64,000 bases of DNA from NCBI RefSeq assembly GCF_030930995.1, contig NZ_CP133217.1, positions 248,001 to 312,000 on the forward strand. Direction: 5' to 3'. This document shows positions 17,731-26,051 of this stretch, one piece after another. Origin of the DNA: Thiothrix subterranea (GTDB taxonomy: Bacteria; Pseudomonadota; Gammaproteobacteria; Thiotrichales; Thiotrichaceae). The position numbers were made by a program, and so were the translations under genes. The notes beneath the pieces were generated by a model. That model ran no database searches and was not told the origin of the DNA. It saw only the letters and a list, made by a program, of their open reading frames with translations. The first letter of the stretch is position 1. Each line of letters begins with the position of its first letter.

Positions 17731-18147
17731 TCATTGAATGGTCAGTAAATAGGTCAACACATCGCCTTTTTCCAGCGATGTACAGGTGCGCTCCAGCACA
17801 TCGTTGCAATTGCGTTTGAACCACTTTTCCACCTTTTTCGGATTGGTGAAACGCTCGGCATTCGCACTCGGTGCTAATGGCTCGATGCTTTTAGCGGTTT
17901 TGTCGTGTTTGCCCATGGCGGCGGGATTGCTGGTGTGGCAAGTCGCACAACTCCAATCATTAGCGTGCGTCTTATTGAAAAATTGCTCGCCGCGTTGCGA
18001 ATCAAACGCTTTGAAATCAGGGCTTTCTGCTTGTGCCTCCGCCTTGTAACCGTCCAACAGTTGTTGCGGCGTGTCTGCCCATGTTGGGGTACTGCCGCAC
18101 ACGCTGCCTACGAGGATAAGCCAGCCGTATAATCGCTGATGTTGCAT
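17731..18147 (-). CDS. shp: Sphaeroides haem protein-like cytochrome c (DUF1924/SHP)
   Basis: 138 residues with a signal peptide (about 1-24, ending WADT). It has one haem motif, CATCH at 67-71, and the C-terminal signature WFKRNCNDVLERTC, where the two Cys can form the SHP disulfide and an Asn supplies the unusual haem ligand region. SHP is a high-spin-capable cytochrome that binds oxygen and nitric oxide. It is first in an operon with DHC and cytochrome b. GGAG precedes the ATG. The reported association of such operons with QseBC-like two-component systems is notable, since one lies 10 kb away here. Confidence 0.87.
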   Translation of the reverse strand: MQHQRLYGWLILVGSVCGSTPTWADTPQQLLDGYKAEAQAESPDFKAFDSQRGEQFFNKTHANDWSCATCHTSNPAAMGKHDKTAKSIEPLAPSANAERFTNPKKVEKWFKRNCNDVLERTCTSLEKGDVLTYLLTIQ

Positions 18148-18184
18148 CTCAAAAACTCCATAAACCTAACAATAGGCTTAGAAT

Positions 18185-18207
18185 GCGCTAACATCAGCAG
18201 TTAACGC
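18185..18207. promoter_or_regulatory. Inverted repeat between the SHP operon and LuxR copy 2
   Basis: GCGCTAAC (18185-18192) and GTTAACGC (18200-18207) form an inverted repeat with one mismatch and a 7-nt spacer. It sits in the divergent promoter region of the SHP operon and the second LuxR-type gene, so it is a candidate operator for that regulator. Confidence 0.4.
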
Positions 18208-18311
18208 TATCCGCCAACCGTCCATTAGCCGTCAGGCATTTAACCGATAGCCACGGCTTGGGACAACTGCCTACAATTCCCTACCCCACATGAGCGAGGA
18301 GTTTCACCAGA

Positions 18312-18836
18312 ATGGCACGTTACAAAGATCATTTTTTGCTATTTATTTTGATTTTACTGGCAGTTCCCTATCTGCTTAATTTTATTCATGAATTTACTGA
18401 AGATTATCACGGTATCCATTACCTGATCATGGAAGGCATTATCACCTTGCTGGCGCTGTGCGGTGCTTCTATTGTGGTTTGGCAAATGCGGCAGCGTTAC
18501 CAAGAAAACAAGGAATTGCACCGTACCTTAACGCTCACTCGTGCCGATTTACAACACGCGCATAGCGATCTTGACGCGCTCAATACAAAATTACGTGATA
18601 CCAGCAAACAATACAGCGCCGTGATTCAAGAACAACTCACTGCGTGGGATTTAACCCCCAGTGAGAAAGCCGTGGCACTGTTATTGCTTAAAGGTTTGAG
18701 TTTTGACGAAATGGCCAGCGTGCGCGATACCAAGGAAAAAACCGTGCGCCAACAAGCCAGCAGCATTTACCGCAAATCGGGTTTGAATGGGCGGCATGAA
18801 TTTGCGGCGTGGTTTTTTGAAGATTTTCTCGGCTAA
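18312..18836 (+). CDS. Membrane-anchored LuxR-type regulator, copy 2
   Basis: 174 residues with AGGAG before the ATG. Two hydrophobic segments (about 8-25 and 37-56), a short coiled coil (ELHRTLTLTRADLQHAHSDLDALNTKL), and a C-terminal LuxR-type helix-turn-helix (LTPSEKAVALLLLKGLSFDEMASVRDTKEKTVRQQA) ending GRHEFAAWFFEDFLG. It is divergent from the SHP operon and followed 10 nt later by a small unknown gene. It is a paralogue of the proteins at 7965 and 19176. Confidence 0.82.
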   Translation: MARYKDHFLLFILILLAVPYLLNFIHEFTEDYHGIHYLIMEGIITLLALCGASIVVWQMRQRYQENKELHRTLTLTRADLQHAHSDLDALNTKLRDTSKQYSAVIQEQLTAWDLTPSEKAVALLLLKGLSFDEMASVRDTKEKTVRQQASSIYRKSGLNGRHEFAAWFFEDFLG

Positions 18837-18846
18837 GGAGCTTTTC

Positions 18847-19155
18847 ATGCACAATACGGTTATTAACACCACACGGGAGGCGCTTGTCACCATCAGCAGG
18901 CATTCCCGCAGTTTTTCAATGTTGGTCATTCAAGACGATTCGGTGCTGAAAAACTTGATTTGCAGCTTTTCGGAACAGGATCAAGAACTCTATGCGGCAG
19001 TCATTGCCCCCGCTGATGATCGGCAACGGCTGGCACACCGTGTGGTGTCGTTTTTGAGTGCGCATTTGCGCATCAGCGATACACACGCGATGGAACGTGA
19101 AATTTTGCGTTGTATCGAAAGTTGTTTGTCGCACAGCAAGGCGTATTCAAAATGA
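18847..19155 (+). CDS. Small soluble protein of unknown function after LuxR copy 2
   Basis: 102 residues from the ATG at 18847, preceded by AAGGAG that overlaps the LuxR stop. It is predicted to be helical and soluble, with no signal peptide or membrane segment. Segments such as FSMLVIQDDSVLKNLICSFSEQDQELYAAVIAPAD and HAMEREILRCIESCLSHSK are visible. I do not recognise a family. Tight coupling to the regulator gene suggests a linked role. Confidence 0.6.
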   Translation: MHNTVINTTREALVTISRHSRSFSMLVIQDDSVLKNLICSFSEQDQELYAAVIAPADDRQRLAHRVVSFLSAHLRISDTHAMEREILRCIESCLSHSKAYSK

Positions 19156-19175
19156 CACTTGCCGTCGGAGTTGTC

Positions 19176-19688
19176 TTAATGCAGGAAATCCTCAAAAAAC
19201 CATGCTGCAAATTCATGCCGCCCACTCAGCCCTGATTTGCGGTAAATCGCGGTTGCCTGCTGGCGCACGGTTTTTTCCTTGGCATCCCGAATACCGGCGA
19301 TTTCGTCAAAACTCAAGCCTTTGAGCAACAGCATGGCAATCTCTTTTTCGCTGGGCGTAAATTCCCAAGTGGTTAATTGCGCTTGAATCACCTCGCTGTA
19401 TTGGCGGCTGGCTTGACGTATTTTGTCATCCATCGCATTCAAGTCTTTGCGGGTCGTTTTTAGCTGACGCCGTAATACATCCGCTTCGCGACTCCGCTGC
19501 TGAATCACGCGAATCAAGAAGGCAATCCCCAACGTCGAGGCCAGAATCACAAAAGCTTCTAAGGTAAGATTCCAAATACCGTAATCACCGTCGAGATACT
19601 CGCCATAATCGTTGTAAAAATCGTAGATATTTAGCAGGGTAATAACGACCAATAAACTGATAAAAAACAACTCACTAGCACGGGGCAT
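19176..19688 (-). CDS. Membrane-anchored LuxR-type regulator, copy 3
   Basis: 170 residues from the ATG at 19688 (MPRASELFF), which has GGAAGGAG at good spacing; a longer frame back to 19730 has no such site. It has the same layout as the other two copies: two hydrophobic segments, a coiled coil (EADVLRRQLKTTRKDLNAMDDKI) and a LuxR-type helix-turn-helix (FTPSEKEIAMLLLKGLSFDEIAGIRDAKEKTVRQQA). It is downstream of fccAB copy 2 on the same strand and convergent with the small unknown gene. Confidence 0.82.
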   Translation of the reverse strand: MPRASELFFISLLVVITLLNIYDFYNDYGEYLDGDYGIWNLTLEAFVILASTLGIAFLIRVIQQRSREADVLRRQLKTTRKDLNAMDDKIRQASRQYSEVIQAQLTTWEFTPSEKEIAMLLLKGLSFDEIAGIRDAKEKTVRQQATAIYRKSGLSGRHEFAAWFFEDFLH

Positions 19689-19749
19689 ATGGTGCACTCC
19701 TTCCTTGGCAGCTATTGAAAAAACAAGCACTTTGGTTGGCTAGTTAAGC

Positions 19750-19780
19750 CCCGGTGCTGATCACAACACCGGGAGCTTTT
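19750..19780. terminator. Hairpin between fccB copy 2 and LuxR copy 3
   Basis: CCCGGTG (19750-19756) pairs with CACCGGG (19767-19773), and flanking AAGC and AGCTT extend it. The T-run follows on the + strand, but the genes on both sides run on the - strand, so it may act in both directions or as a weak terminator after fccB. Confidence 0.45.
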
Positions 19781-19804
19781 ATTGTCATCATTAGCCCGAA
19801 GAGA

Positions 19805-21058
19805 TTACGCGAAGGTGTCGTTAAACAGATTCGTTGTCCAATCAAACATGCGGTTGTAATACTTATTGCTGGGCGCAGCGGCAGCACCGAAGGATTCCGG
19901 CACCAATTTCATCGTGCCACTTGCCAAATCATACGCATACACGGCGGTTAACCACGAAGCCGTATCACTGGAAATCGGGCTGTAACACGCCGAATTGGTC
20001 ACAGGGGCAGCATAAGGCTGTTGCCCCGCCAATAAACGCAAAATCGCATCCGCACACACTTTGGCTTCCGCATTAGCAATATGCCCGGCTTTGGGTTGCC
20101 CCGTGCCTTGCGAGTCACCCAATATGTGAATATTCGGCACGGCAGTGGATTCATAACTCAAAGGATTCACCCCAGCCCAACGCCCGCCGCCCACATTTGC
20201 CAGCCCTGACTTCGTGACCAAATCGCCCGCGCGTTGCGGTGGAATCACGTTCAACACGCTGGCTTTGAATTCGCCTGCACTGGTGTACGCAATCTTTTGA
20301 TCAGAATCGACGCTCTGCAAGGTCGCATTCGGTACGTATTGCACCCCGTATTGCGCAAAGGCATTGCCAAAAATGGTCGGCTCAACCGTAATCGCGGGGT
20401 TAGCATCCAACACCACGACTTTGGAGCCGGGCTTATTGATGCGTAACCAATCCGCCACCACGCAAGCCCGTTCATACGGCCCCGGCGGGCAACGGTAAGG
20501 GGCAGCGGGAATAGTCATCACAAACGTGCCACCGGCTGGCATCGCCGCGATTTGTTGTTGCAACAAAGTCGTTTGCGCCCCTGCTTGCCAAGCATGAGGG
20601 ATTTTATTGCTGTCTAAACCTTGCACATCCATGAACTGAATTCCCGGCGCGACAATCAAGCGGTCGTAATTCAGCACCGCGCCGTTGCGCAAGGTAATCG
20701 ACTGGTTGGGCGCATTAATGCTGTCTGCCCATTCCTGAATCACTTTCACCCCGTATTTTTGCGCCAAGGTATTGTAATTGAAACTGATCTGCCCAAGGTT
20801 GCGTTGGTTGTTTAACACCAGATTGCTGAGAATGGGGGAGTAATACGTGGCATTACCCTCGACCAACGTCACATCAATCGCGTTTGACCAATAGCGTAAA
20901 TATTTCGCAGCGGTTGCGCCAGCAAAGCCACCACCGACTACCACCACATGCGGGCGAGCATCGGCTGCCTTACTCAGTTGGCTAAAGGTTAACGTTGCAC
21001 CAGCGGCGGATGCCAACCCTAAGGTTTGTAAAAATTGACGACGATTTAGGTTAGCCAT
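19805..21058 (-). CDS. fccB: Flavocytochrome c sulfide dehydrogenase, flavoprotein subunit, copy 2
   Basis: 417 residues with a twin-arginine signal (NRRQFLQTLG, residues 5-14). The FAD motif VVVVGGGFAGATA is near residue 38. The redox Cys region YRCPPGPYERACVVADWL and a late NSACYSP are conserved with copy 1, as is the GHIANAEAKVCADAI segment. The two FccB proteins are clearly paralogous throughout but not near-identical, so this is not a recent duplication. The start codon overlaps the stop of the cytochrome gene by one base (TAATG). Confidence 0.93.
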   Translation of the reverse strand: MANLNRRQFLQTLGLASAAGATLTFSQLSKAADARPHVVVVGGGFAGATAAKYLRYWSNAIDVTLVEGNATYYSPILSNLVLNNQRNLGQISFNYNTLAQKYGVKVIQEWADSINAPNQSITLRNGAVLNYDRLIVAPGIQFMDVQGLDSNKIPHAWQAGAQTTLLQQQIAAMPAGGTFVMTIPAAPYRCPPGPYERACVVADWLRINKPGSKVVVLDANPAITVEPTIFGNAFAQYGVQYVPNATLQSVDSDQKIAYTSAGEFKASVLNVIPPQRAGDLVTKSGLANVGGGRWAGVNPLSYESTAVPNIHILGDSQGTGQPKAGHIANAEAKVCADAILRLLAGQQPYAAPVTNSACYSPISSDTASWLTAVYAYDLASGTMKLVPESFGAAAAPSNKYYNRMFDWTTNLFNDTFA

Positions 21059-21492
21059 TAGTCATTATCTCCATTAGCACTTCTAGGTAGTGCTGCAATA
21101 TAAACAGCCATTGAGCGGATTTCGTCTTCACTGTAGCCCTTAGCCTGATAATGCATGATGTCGATTTCGGTGCTGTATTTCATTTCCAACATCTCTTCCA
21201 CCAAACTGGCGGCGCTTTCCCCGGCAATGCTATCAATGCCGCTGGCAGAAACGCCATTCATGCCGTGGCATTGGAAACATTGCGAGGCCAGCAAGCGTGA
21301 GCCATCCGGGGCGGTGATCGCAGGCGCAATACTGCCGCCCGCCGTGGTCGTGGTTGTCGTGGTGGTGTTAGCTGTCCCGGTTGTGCCGGAATCATTATCA
21401 CCACTGCTGGTAGTGGTGCTACCGCCGCCACCGCACGCGACAAGTAAAGCCCCTAGCGCAAATACCAAGGGAATGTTTATACTGGCTTTCAT
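21058..21492 (-). CDS. fccA: Lipid-anchored FccA-type cytochrome subunit, copy 2
   Basis: 144 residues from the ATG at 21492, preceded by AAGGAGA. The signal peptide ends in a lipobox (LLVAC, Cys20). A Gly/Ser/Thr-rich linker of about 45 residues leads to a monohaem domain with CFQCH at 72-76, followed by HGMNGVSASGIDSIAGES, which matches copy 1. The cytochrome would be tethered to a membrane, unlike the soluble copy 1. It is coupled to fccB copy 2 by a one-base overlap. Confidence 0.88.
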   Translation of the reverse strand: MKASINIPLVFALGALLVACGGGGSTTTSSGDNDSGTTGTANTTTTTTTTAGGSIAPAITAPDGSRLLASQCFQCHGMNGVSASGIDSIAGESAASLVEEMLEMKYSTEIDIMHYQAKGYSEDEIRSMAVYIAALPRSANGDND

Positions 21493-21552
21493 GAGATTGT
21501 CTCCTTTTGCCATTTACCAAAGTGCTTACCCAATCACTGGGTGAGTTGTTGA

Positions 21553-21587
21553 ATGCTCCGGTACTCGTAATACCGGAGCATTTTTTT
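21553..21587. terminator. Strong hairpin terminator between DUF5666 gene and fccA copy 2
   Basis: ATGCTCCGGTA (21553-21563) pairs perfectly with TACCGGAGCAT (21571-21581) over 11 bp with a 7-nt loop. Seven T residues follow on the + strand. Both flanking genes run on the - strand, so it most likely ends the DUF5666 transcript just after its stop codon. Confidence 0.7.
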
Positions 21588-22560
21588 AAAAACCAAAATC
21601 TTTGAGCGATACTTCATCCGCCACCAATACACCTTGCGCATTGATTTGCCCGTCTACTTCCACCAAGGCGTTTAAGCGCAGCGCACTGGCAGCACCATCC
21701 TCGAATTCGGTATTCGCCGTCGTTACCACGGCTTGCCGATTGACGCTGAAATCAGCGATGGAAACAAAGCGCGTGATCACCCCTTCCAGTTCCACCTCCA
21801 CACCCGTATCAAGGCGATCGTGGTCATCTTCGAGTTCCACTGTGCTGGCTTGCAGCTTGCCAGCTTGCAGGGGTTGAAGGGTTTGCACTTCCACATACTG
21901 GTCGTTGGCAAGCGCCACCGCCCCAAAATCCTCCAGCAGCGCCTGCGAATAATCCACGGTCAGACCACCCATTTGGAACGTCTTATTCAGCCCATCCAAT
22001 TGGCGGATGATGCCTTTGACTTCCAGCGTAGCGCCCGGCACATAATTTGTTTGTTTGAGGGTAATGCTGGTTGCTACCAATACATCCTGCCCGTCGCGCA
22101 CCCCGGAGACTTCCACCACATTGCCCGTCATCAGCTCGGCAAGCAGGGTAAAACCGTGGAACACCGTCAGAGCATTGACTCGAATCACCTGCCCCATAAT
22201 GCCAACCGTAACCCCATCGGTGGAAACATGCGTAACCGTGCCTTCCAGCTCATTGCTGAACGCCACCTCGCTGGCCTTGCCAGTCGCACCGTCGGGGTTG
22301 ATCTGGCCTTTGACAGTGACGTATTCACCAATGCGGTATTCGTTCTGCCCGCTGGCAGGCTGACCGTTGCGAATCAGGGTCGCCTGCTCAATGTCGTATT
22401 TCACACCATTGACAACAATGCTCCCAAAACCGGTAATCGGCCCGCTCGAAATCCCTGTGCCGCCAATGCCACCCGTCGCAAGCTGCGTGAAGTTGCTTTC
22501 GCCACACGCCATCAACAGCGTTCCGAGCAATAAAGTGGCAAACCCTGTTTTAAACGTCAT
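21586..22560 (-). CDS. DUF5666 repeat lipoprotein
   Basis: 324 residues from the ATG at 22560 (MTFKTGFATLLLG), with a lipobox at LLMACG (Cys19). A Gly-rich segment (TGGIGGTGISSGPITGFGSIVVNG) is typical of this family, followed by several small beta-rich DUF5666 repeats (for example VEVSGVRDGQDVLVATSITLK; LEVKGIIRQLDGLNKTFQMGG; VEVDGQINAQGVLVADEV). The repeats resemble OB-fold-like units. The function is unknown. The start overlaps the end of the DUF6502 gene by 11 nt, a common pairing in gammaproteobacteria. Confidence 0.82.
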   Translation of the reverse strand: MTFKTGFATLLLGTLLMACGESNFTQLATGGIGGTGISSGPITGFGSIVVNGVKYDIEQATLIRNGQPASGQNEYRIGEYVTVKGQINPDGATGKASEVAFSNELEGTVTHVSTDGVTVGIMGQVIRVNALTVFHGFTLLAELMTGNVVEVSGVRDGQDVLVATSITLKQTNYVPGATLEVKGIIRQLDGLNKTFQMGGLTVDYSQALLEDFGAVALANDQYVEVQTLQPLQAGKLQASTVELEDDHDRLDTGVEVELEGVITRFVSIADFSVNRQAVVTTANTEFEDGAASALRLNALVEVDGQINAQGVLVADEVSLKDFGF

Positions 22561-23389
22561 TGCTGTTCCTGTCCTCTGGCTGCGCGGCAACCGGCTCCTC
22601 GAAATAGTAAATACCGACCCCGGCACGCATACAGCCCGTACCCTCAACCTGCGGGTTGCTGTCCCGGTCTTGAGTAGCGAGGTATGCATTGAATTTGATG
22701 AGCAAATCCAGCCCATCCCTAGCAACCATTGCTTTGAAAACCGGCAATGCTTCTACGGGTAAATTGTCATAGCTGACCTTGCGCTGGAAATGCAGTTGGC
22801 TGCGTTCCTGAGTTGTCAGGTTATGAGCGATGGTATTCATCAGGGCTGCCACGTCAGTTCCCAAAATCGACAGCTTTTCTGCCTCATCCGAATGCGGAAT
22901 GTAGCCAGCCGCCATCAATTGCACCTGCCCCGCCGCATCCCGTTGCACCGCCCCTACCCGTTCCATTTCCTGAAACATGGCGCGGGTCGGCATATCCCCG
23001 CTGTAGCGACTGACCAACGCCGCAAAACTGCCGCGCTCACCGTGCAGCGGCAAGTGCGCCGGTTTCCCGTCAGCATCCAGAAATTCGGCATCAGCCAGCC
23101 AGCCGGTCATGACCCGCGCTCCTCGGTTATAGCTGCCGGTAGGCGCATCCACGTCCACCGCTATTGCCTGCCGTAACTGGGCGACTTCCTTACGAGTCAG
23201 CCCGGTAGCAATCGCAATCCTTGAGGTAGTGGGGCGTTCGCCCGCTGCTGCCAACACGTCTTCTGATACCTCCACGTAAATCTGCTTCAACATCTCATTC
23301 AGCTCACCCACTGCCACACCCTTCCGGTGCAGGATGCGCACCAGCGGTTTTAGGATGTGGCGAATGGCGTACTTCAGTATGTTTTCCAT
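22550..23389 (-). CDS. DUF6502 family protein
   Basis: 279 residues from the ATG at 23389 (MENILKYAIRHILKP). The N-terminal part looks like a helix-turn-helix domain: KPLVRILHRKGVAVGELNEMLKQIYVEV followed by TTSRIAIATGLTRKEVAQLRQ. The rest has no clear motif. The protein is probably cytoplasmic. Members of this family are usually found directly upstream of a DUF5666 lipoprotein, as here. A regulatory role is likely from the helix-turn-helix but not shown. Confidence 0.75.
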   Translation of the reverse strand: MENILKYAIRHILKPLVRILHRKGVAVGELNEMLKQIYVEVSEDVLAAAGERPTTSRIAIATGLTRKEVAQLRQAIAVDVDAPTGSYNRGARVMTGWLADAEFLDADGKPAHLPLHGERGSFAALVSRYSGDMPTRAMFQEMERVGAVQRDAAGQVQLMAAGYIPHSDEAEKLSILGTDVAALMNTIAHNLTTQERSQLHFQRKVSYDNLPVEALPVFKAMVARDGLDLLIKFNAYLATQDRDSNPQVEGTGCMRAGVGIYYFEEPVAAQPEDRNSNDV

Positions 23390-23499
23390 AATTTGGGAAT
23401 TTAGTCCCAAAATCACCCCCCTGTCAAAGCCGCATTGCTGCCAGAATTACCACCTGAGACATTTGCGCGATAAGGTGGCACACATGTACCACGCCCCGT

Positions 23500-24042
23500 T
23501 TATCCACGCGCGGGCAACATCCGCAGCAAGGTGTTATCACGCTGGAAATAATGGTGATAAAACCCCGCCAGTGCATGGAAGCCGATTAGGAAATAACCGC
23601 TGGTTCCAACAATCTCATGCAAACCCTTCAGCGATTCCGCCAATGCCTTGTCAGGCGCGATCAGTGCAGGCAATTCCAACCCCAACCAGATCACCGCTTT
23701 GCCTTCGCCACTCAGCACCGCCCAGCCCAACATCGGCATCGCCAGCAATAAGGCATACAGCGCAACATGCATCACGCTTGAAAACAACCCTTGCCAATAC
23801 CCAATAGACGCTGCCTTGGCTGGTGGTGGGTTCATCCAACGCATGACCAAACGCAGTAAGGTCAAACCAAAGACGCTCAAGCCCAGCATGAAATGCCAGC
23901 TTTTCAGGGCATTGCGCGGGTCACTGCCTTTGGGATAAAACTCGCGCAACTCAATGCAGGCATACACTGCGATCAACAGCAGCAAGGTCAGCCAATGCAA
24001 GGCGATAGGGAACGGTTTGTAACGGGACATCGTGTCAGACAT
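23500..24042 (-). CDS. Cytochrome b561 (CybB-like)
   Basis: 180 residues from the ATG at 24042, which has AGGAG before it. Four membrane helices carry the His ligands of a diheme b561: IALHWLTLLLL, KSWHFMLGLSV, LKGLHEIVGTSG and LIGFHALAGFYHHYF. It is a probable quinol-linked electron carrier in the inner membrane, perhaps superoxide:ubiquinone oxidoreductase as reported for CybB. It appears to be a single-gene unit. Confidence 0.85.
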   Translation of the reverse strand: MSDTMSRYKPFPIALHWLTLLLLIAVYACIELREFYPKGSDPRNALKSWHFMLGLSVFGLTLLRLVMRWMNPPPAKAASIGYWQGLFSSVMHVALYALLLAMPMLGWAVLSGEGKAVIWLGLELPALIAPDKALAESLKGLHEIVGTSGYFLIGFHALAGFYHHYFQRDNTLLRMLPARG

Positions 24043-24290
24043 GGTATTTCTCCTGGGTTCAACGTAAATGGTGTTCGTTGAGGTAGCTTGCGGGAAACAT
24101 CCCGTGTTACCAACCGACAAACCTCACAAACCGTAAGCCAATGCATCAGCCAAACGGCTTACACGGTTTGCTCCATGAATCACACGCGGCAACTATTGCC
24201 CGGCATACCCCCCAAATAAGACATTCGCCGGATTCATTCAGCTCGATTGCTGTTAGAATGCGCAGTTTTTAGCAATATTCTGGCATCACC

Positions 24291-25907
24291 GTGTTTTTGA
24301 AATTCCCCTGGTCTCCTGCTCGTCTCATTACTGTTGTCGCCTTGTTTGTGACAGTGGCTTACAACCAAACCTTATTTGCAGAATTGCATTCACGCCTCAA
24401 TGTCTTCTCATGGGATGCGGGTGGTTTTGTGGTAACGCTATTTGCCTTGATGTTGGCATTGTTGGGTGTGCCGCTGTTGCTGCTGGCGCAAAGCGTTTTA
24501 CTCAAGCCGTTATTGATGAGTGTGGTGATGTTGGCGGCGGTATTGAGCTATTTCACCGATTCACTGGGTATCGTGTTTGACGTGGATATGATCCGTAACA
24601 CTGCCGAAACCGTGCGTGACAATAATCAGCAAGAAGCGCGTGAACTCCTGTCCCTCCCCCTTATTTTGCATGTTTTACTGTGGGGCGTAGCACCCAGCAT
24701 TGTCATCGCACTCATCCCCATGAAGCGCCACCAGCGTTGGTGGCACGGCGCGGGCATTCGCACTGCCTATGCCGTCGGCTTGATAGTCATCGCGACGGGC
24801 TTGTTTGTGGTGAATAACAAATATGCAACATTTTTCGGGCGTGAAAACGCCGGGTTAAAAGTGTATATCACCCCGTTGTTTGCACTGCATTCGAGCTATC
24901 GCTACTTCGACACCTTATACGCAGGCAAAGCACAACCGTTTGTCACCCTCGGCAATGATGCTCGCCAACAAAAAGCAGCCCCACGCCGCACCATCGGCAT
25001 TATGGTGGTCGGCGAAACGGCGCGTGCGGATCACTTTTCCTTGAATGGTTATGCTCGCCCGACGAATCCGCGTTTAAGTCAGGAAGCCTTGGTCAGTTTT
25101 GAAAACGTCGCCTCCTGCGGTACCTCCACCGCTTATTCCGTGCCCTGCATGTTCTCGTTTCTTGGGCAGGCCGATTATTCCCCCGAAGCAGCCGATAGGC
25201 AGTCGAATGTTTTAGATGTGCTGCAACACGCGGGCGTTAAAGTGGTCTGGATTGACAACAATTCCAGTTGCAAAGGCGTGTGTACTCGCATTGAAAATAC
25301 CAATATGACCCAAAACGCCAATCCAGCAGATGATATGTACAGCGATCACGGTTATTACGATGAAGCGATGCTTACCGATTTGCCGCGTTATGTGGCGGGA
25401 GATCAGGACGTGTTAATCGTCTTGCATACCCTTGGCAGCCACGGCCCGACTTACCACAAACGTTACCCGCCGGAATTTGCGCAATTTCAGCCGTATTGCC
25501 AACACGACACACCGCACACCTGCTCTTCCGAAGAGGTGATTAATGCCTATGACAACACCCTTTTGTATACCGATTATGTGTTGAGCAAAGCGATTGACTG
25601 GCTAAAATCACAGAGCGCTCAGGCCGATACGTTCTTGCTGTATGCGTCTGATCACGGGGAATCGTTGGGTGAAAACGGCATTTACTTGCACGGCTTGCCT
25701 TATTTACTCGCCCCCAAAGCACAAACGCACATCCCGATGTTATTGTGGCGACCCGAAAGCTATTGGCAACAAAACCCGCAAGCTTGGTCAACCTTACAGA
25801 CCAAAAAATCAGTGGAATTGTCGCATGATAATTTGCCACATAGCCTGTTAGGGATATATGCCGTGCACACCGGCGTATACCAAACGGGGCTTGATTTGTT
25901 ACGTTAA
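24291..25907 (+). CDS. eptA: Lipid A phosphoethanolamine transferase
   Basis: 538 residues from a GTG start. Five N-terminal membrane helices (to about residue 185) are followed by a periplasmic sulfatase-fold domain. The catalytic signatures are VVGETARADHFSLNGY, the nucleophile Thr in SCGTSTAYSVPCMFS, and the metal site SDHGESLGENGIYLHG. Extra Cys pairs fit the known disulfides. It transfers phosphoethanolamine to lipid A and lowers surface charge, which changes sensitivity to cationic peptides. No adjacent regulator is seen. Confidence 0.93.
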   Translation: MFLKFPWSPARLITVVALFVTVAYNQTLFAELHSRLNVFSWDAGGFVVTLFALMLALLGVPLLLLAQSVLLKPLLMSVVMLAAVLSYFTDSLGIVFDVDMIRNTAETVRDNNQQEARELLSLPLILHVLLWGVAPSIVIALIPMKRHQRWWHGAGIRTAYAVGLIVIATGLFVVNNKYATFFGRENAGLKVYITPLFALHSSYRYFDTLYAGKAQPFVTLGNDARQQKAAPRRTIGIMVVGETARADHFSLNGYARPTNPRLSQEALVSFENVASCGTSTAYSVPCMFSFLGQADYSPEAADRQSNVLDVLQHAGVKVVWIDNNSSCKGVCTRIENTNMTQNANPADDMYSDHGYYDEAMLTDLPRYVAGDQDVLIVLHTLGSHGPTYHKRYPPEFAQFQPYCQHDTPHTCSSEEVINAYDNTLLYTDYVLSKAIDWLKSQSAQADTFLLYASDHGESLGENGIYLHGLPYLLAPKAQTHIPMLLWRPESYWQQNPQAWSTLQTKKSVELSHDNLPHSLLGIYAVHTGVYQTGLDLLR

Positions 25908-26051
25908 CTTAAAAATTCAAGTTAAATCTTGCAAAACGTGTTAGCCATCACAGAAACGGCACAATAGTTGGGAGATAATTCCTCCCATGCAATCACTGCA
26001 ACCCATTAATGCCAGATGACCTGATTAAACCGTAGCGTAGGAGCGATAAAA

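Noticed and set aside
19156-19804. CRISPR or IS structure in the LuxR region
   Set aside because: No regularly spaced repeats and no transposase were found here or elsewhere in the window; the similarity between the LuxR genes is at protein level.
21733-22533. A + strand open frame of 266 codons
   Set aside because: It lies opposite the DUF5666 gene, which has a lipobox and family repeats; the antisense frame has no domain or start signal.
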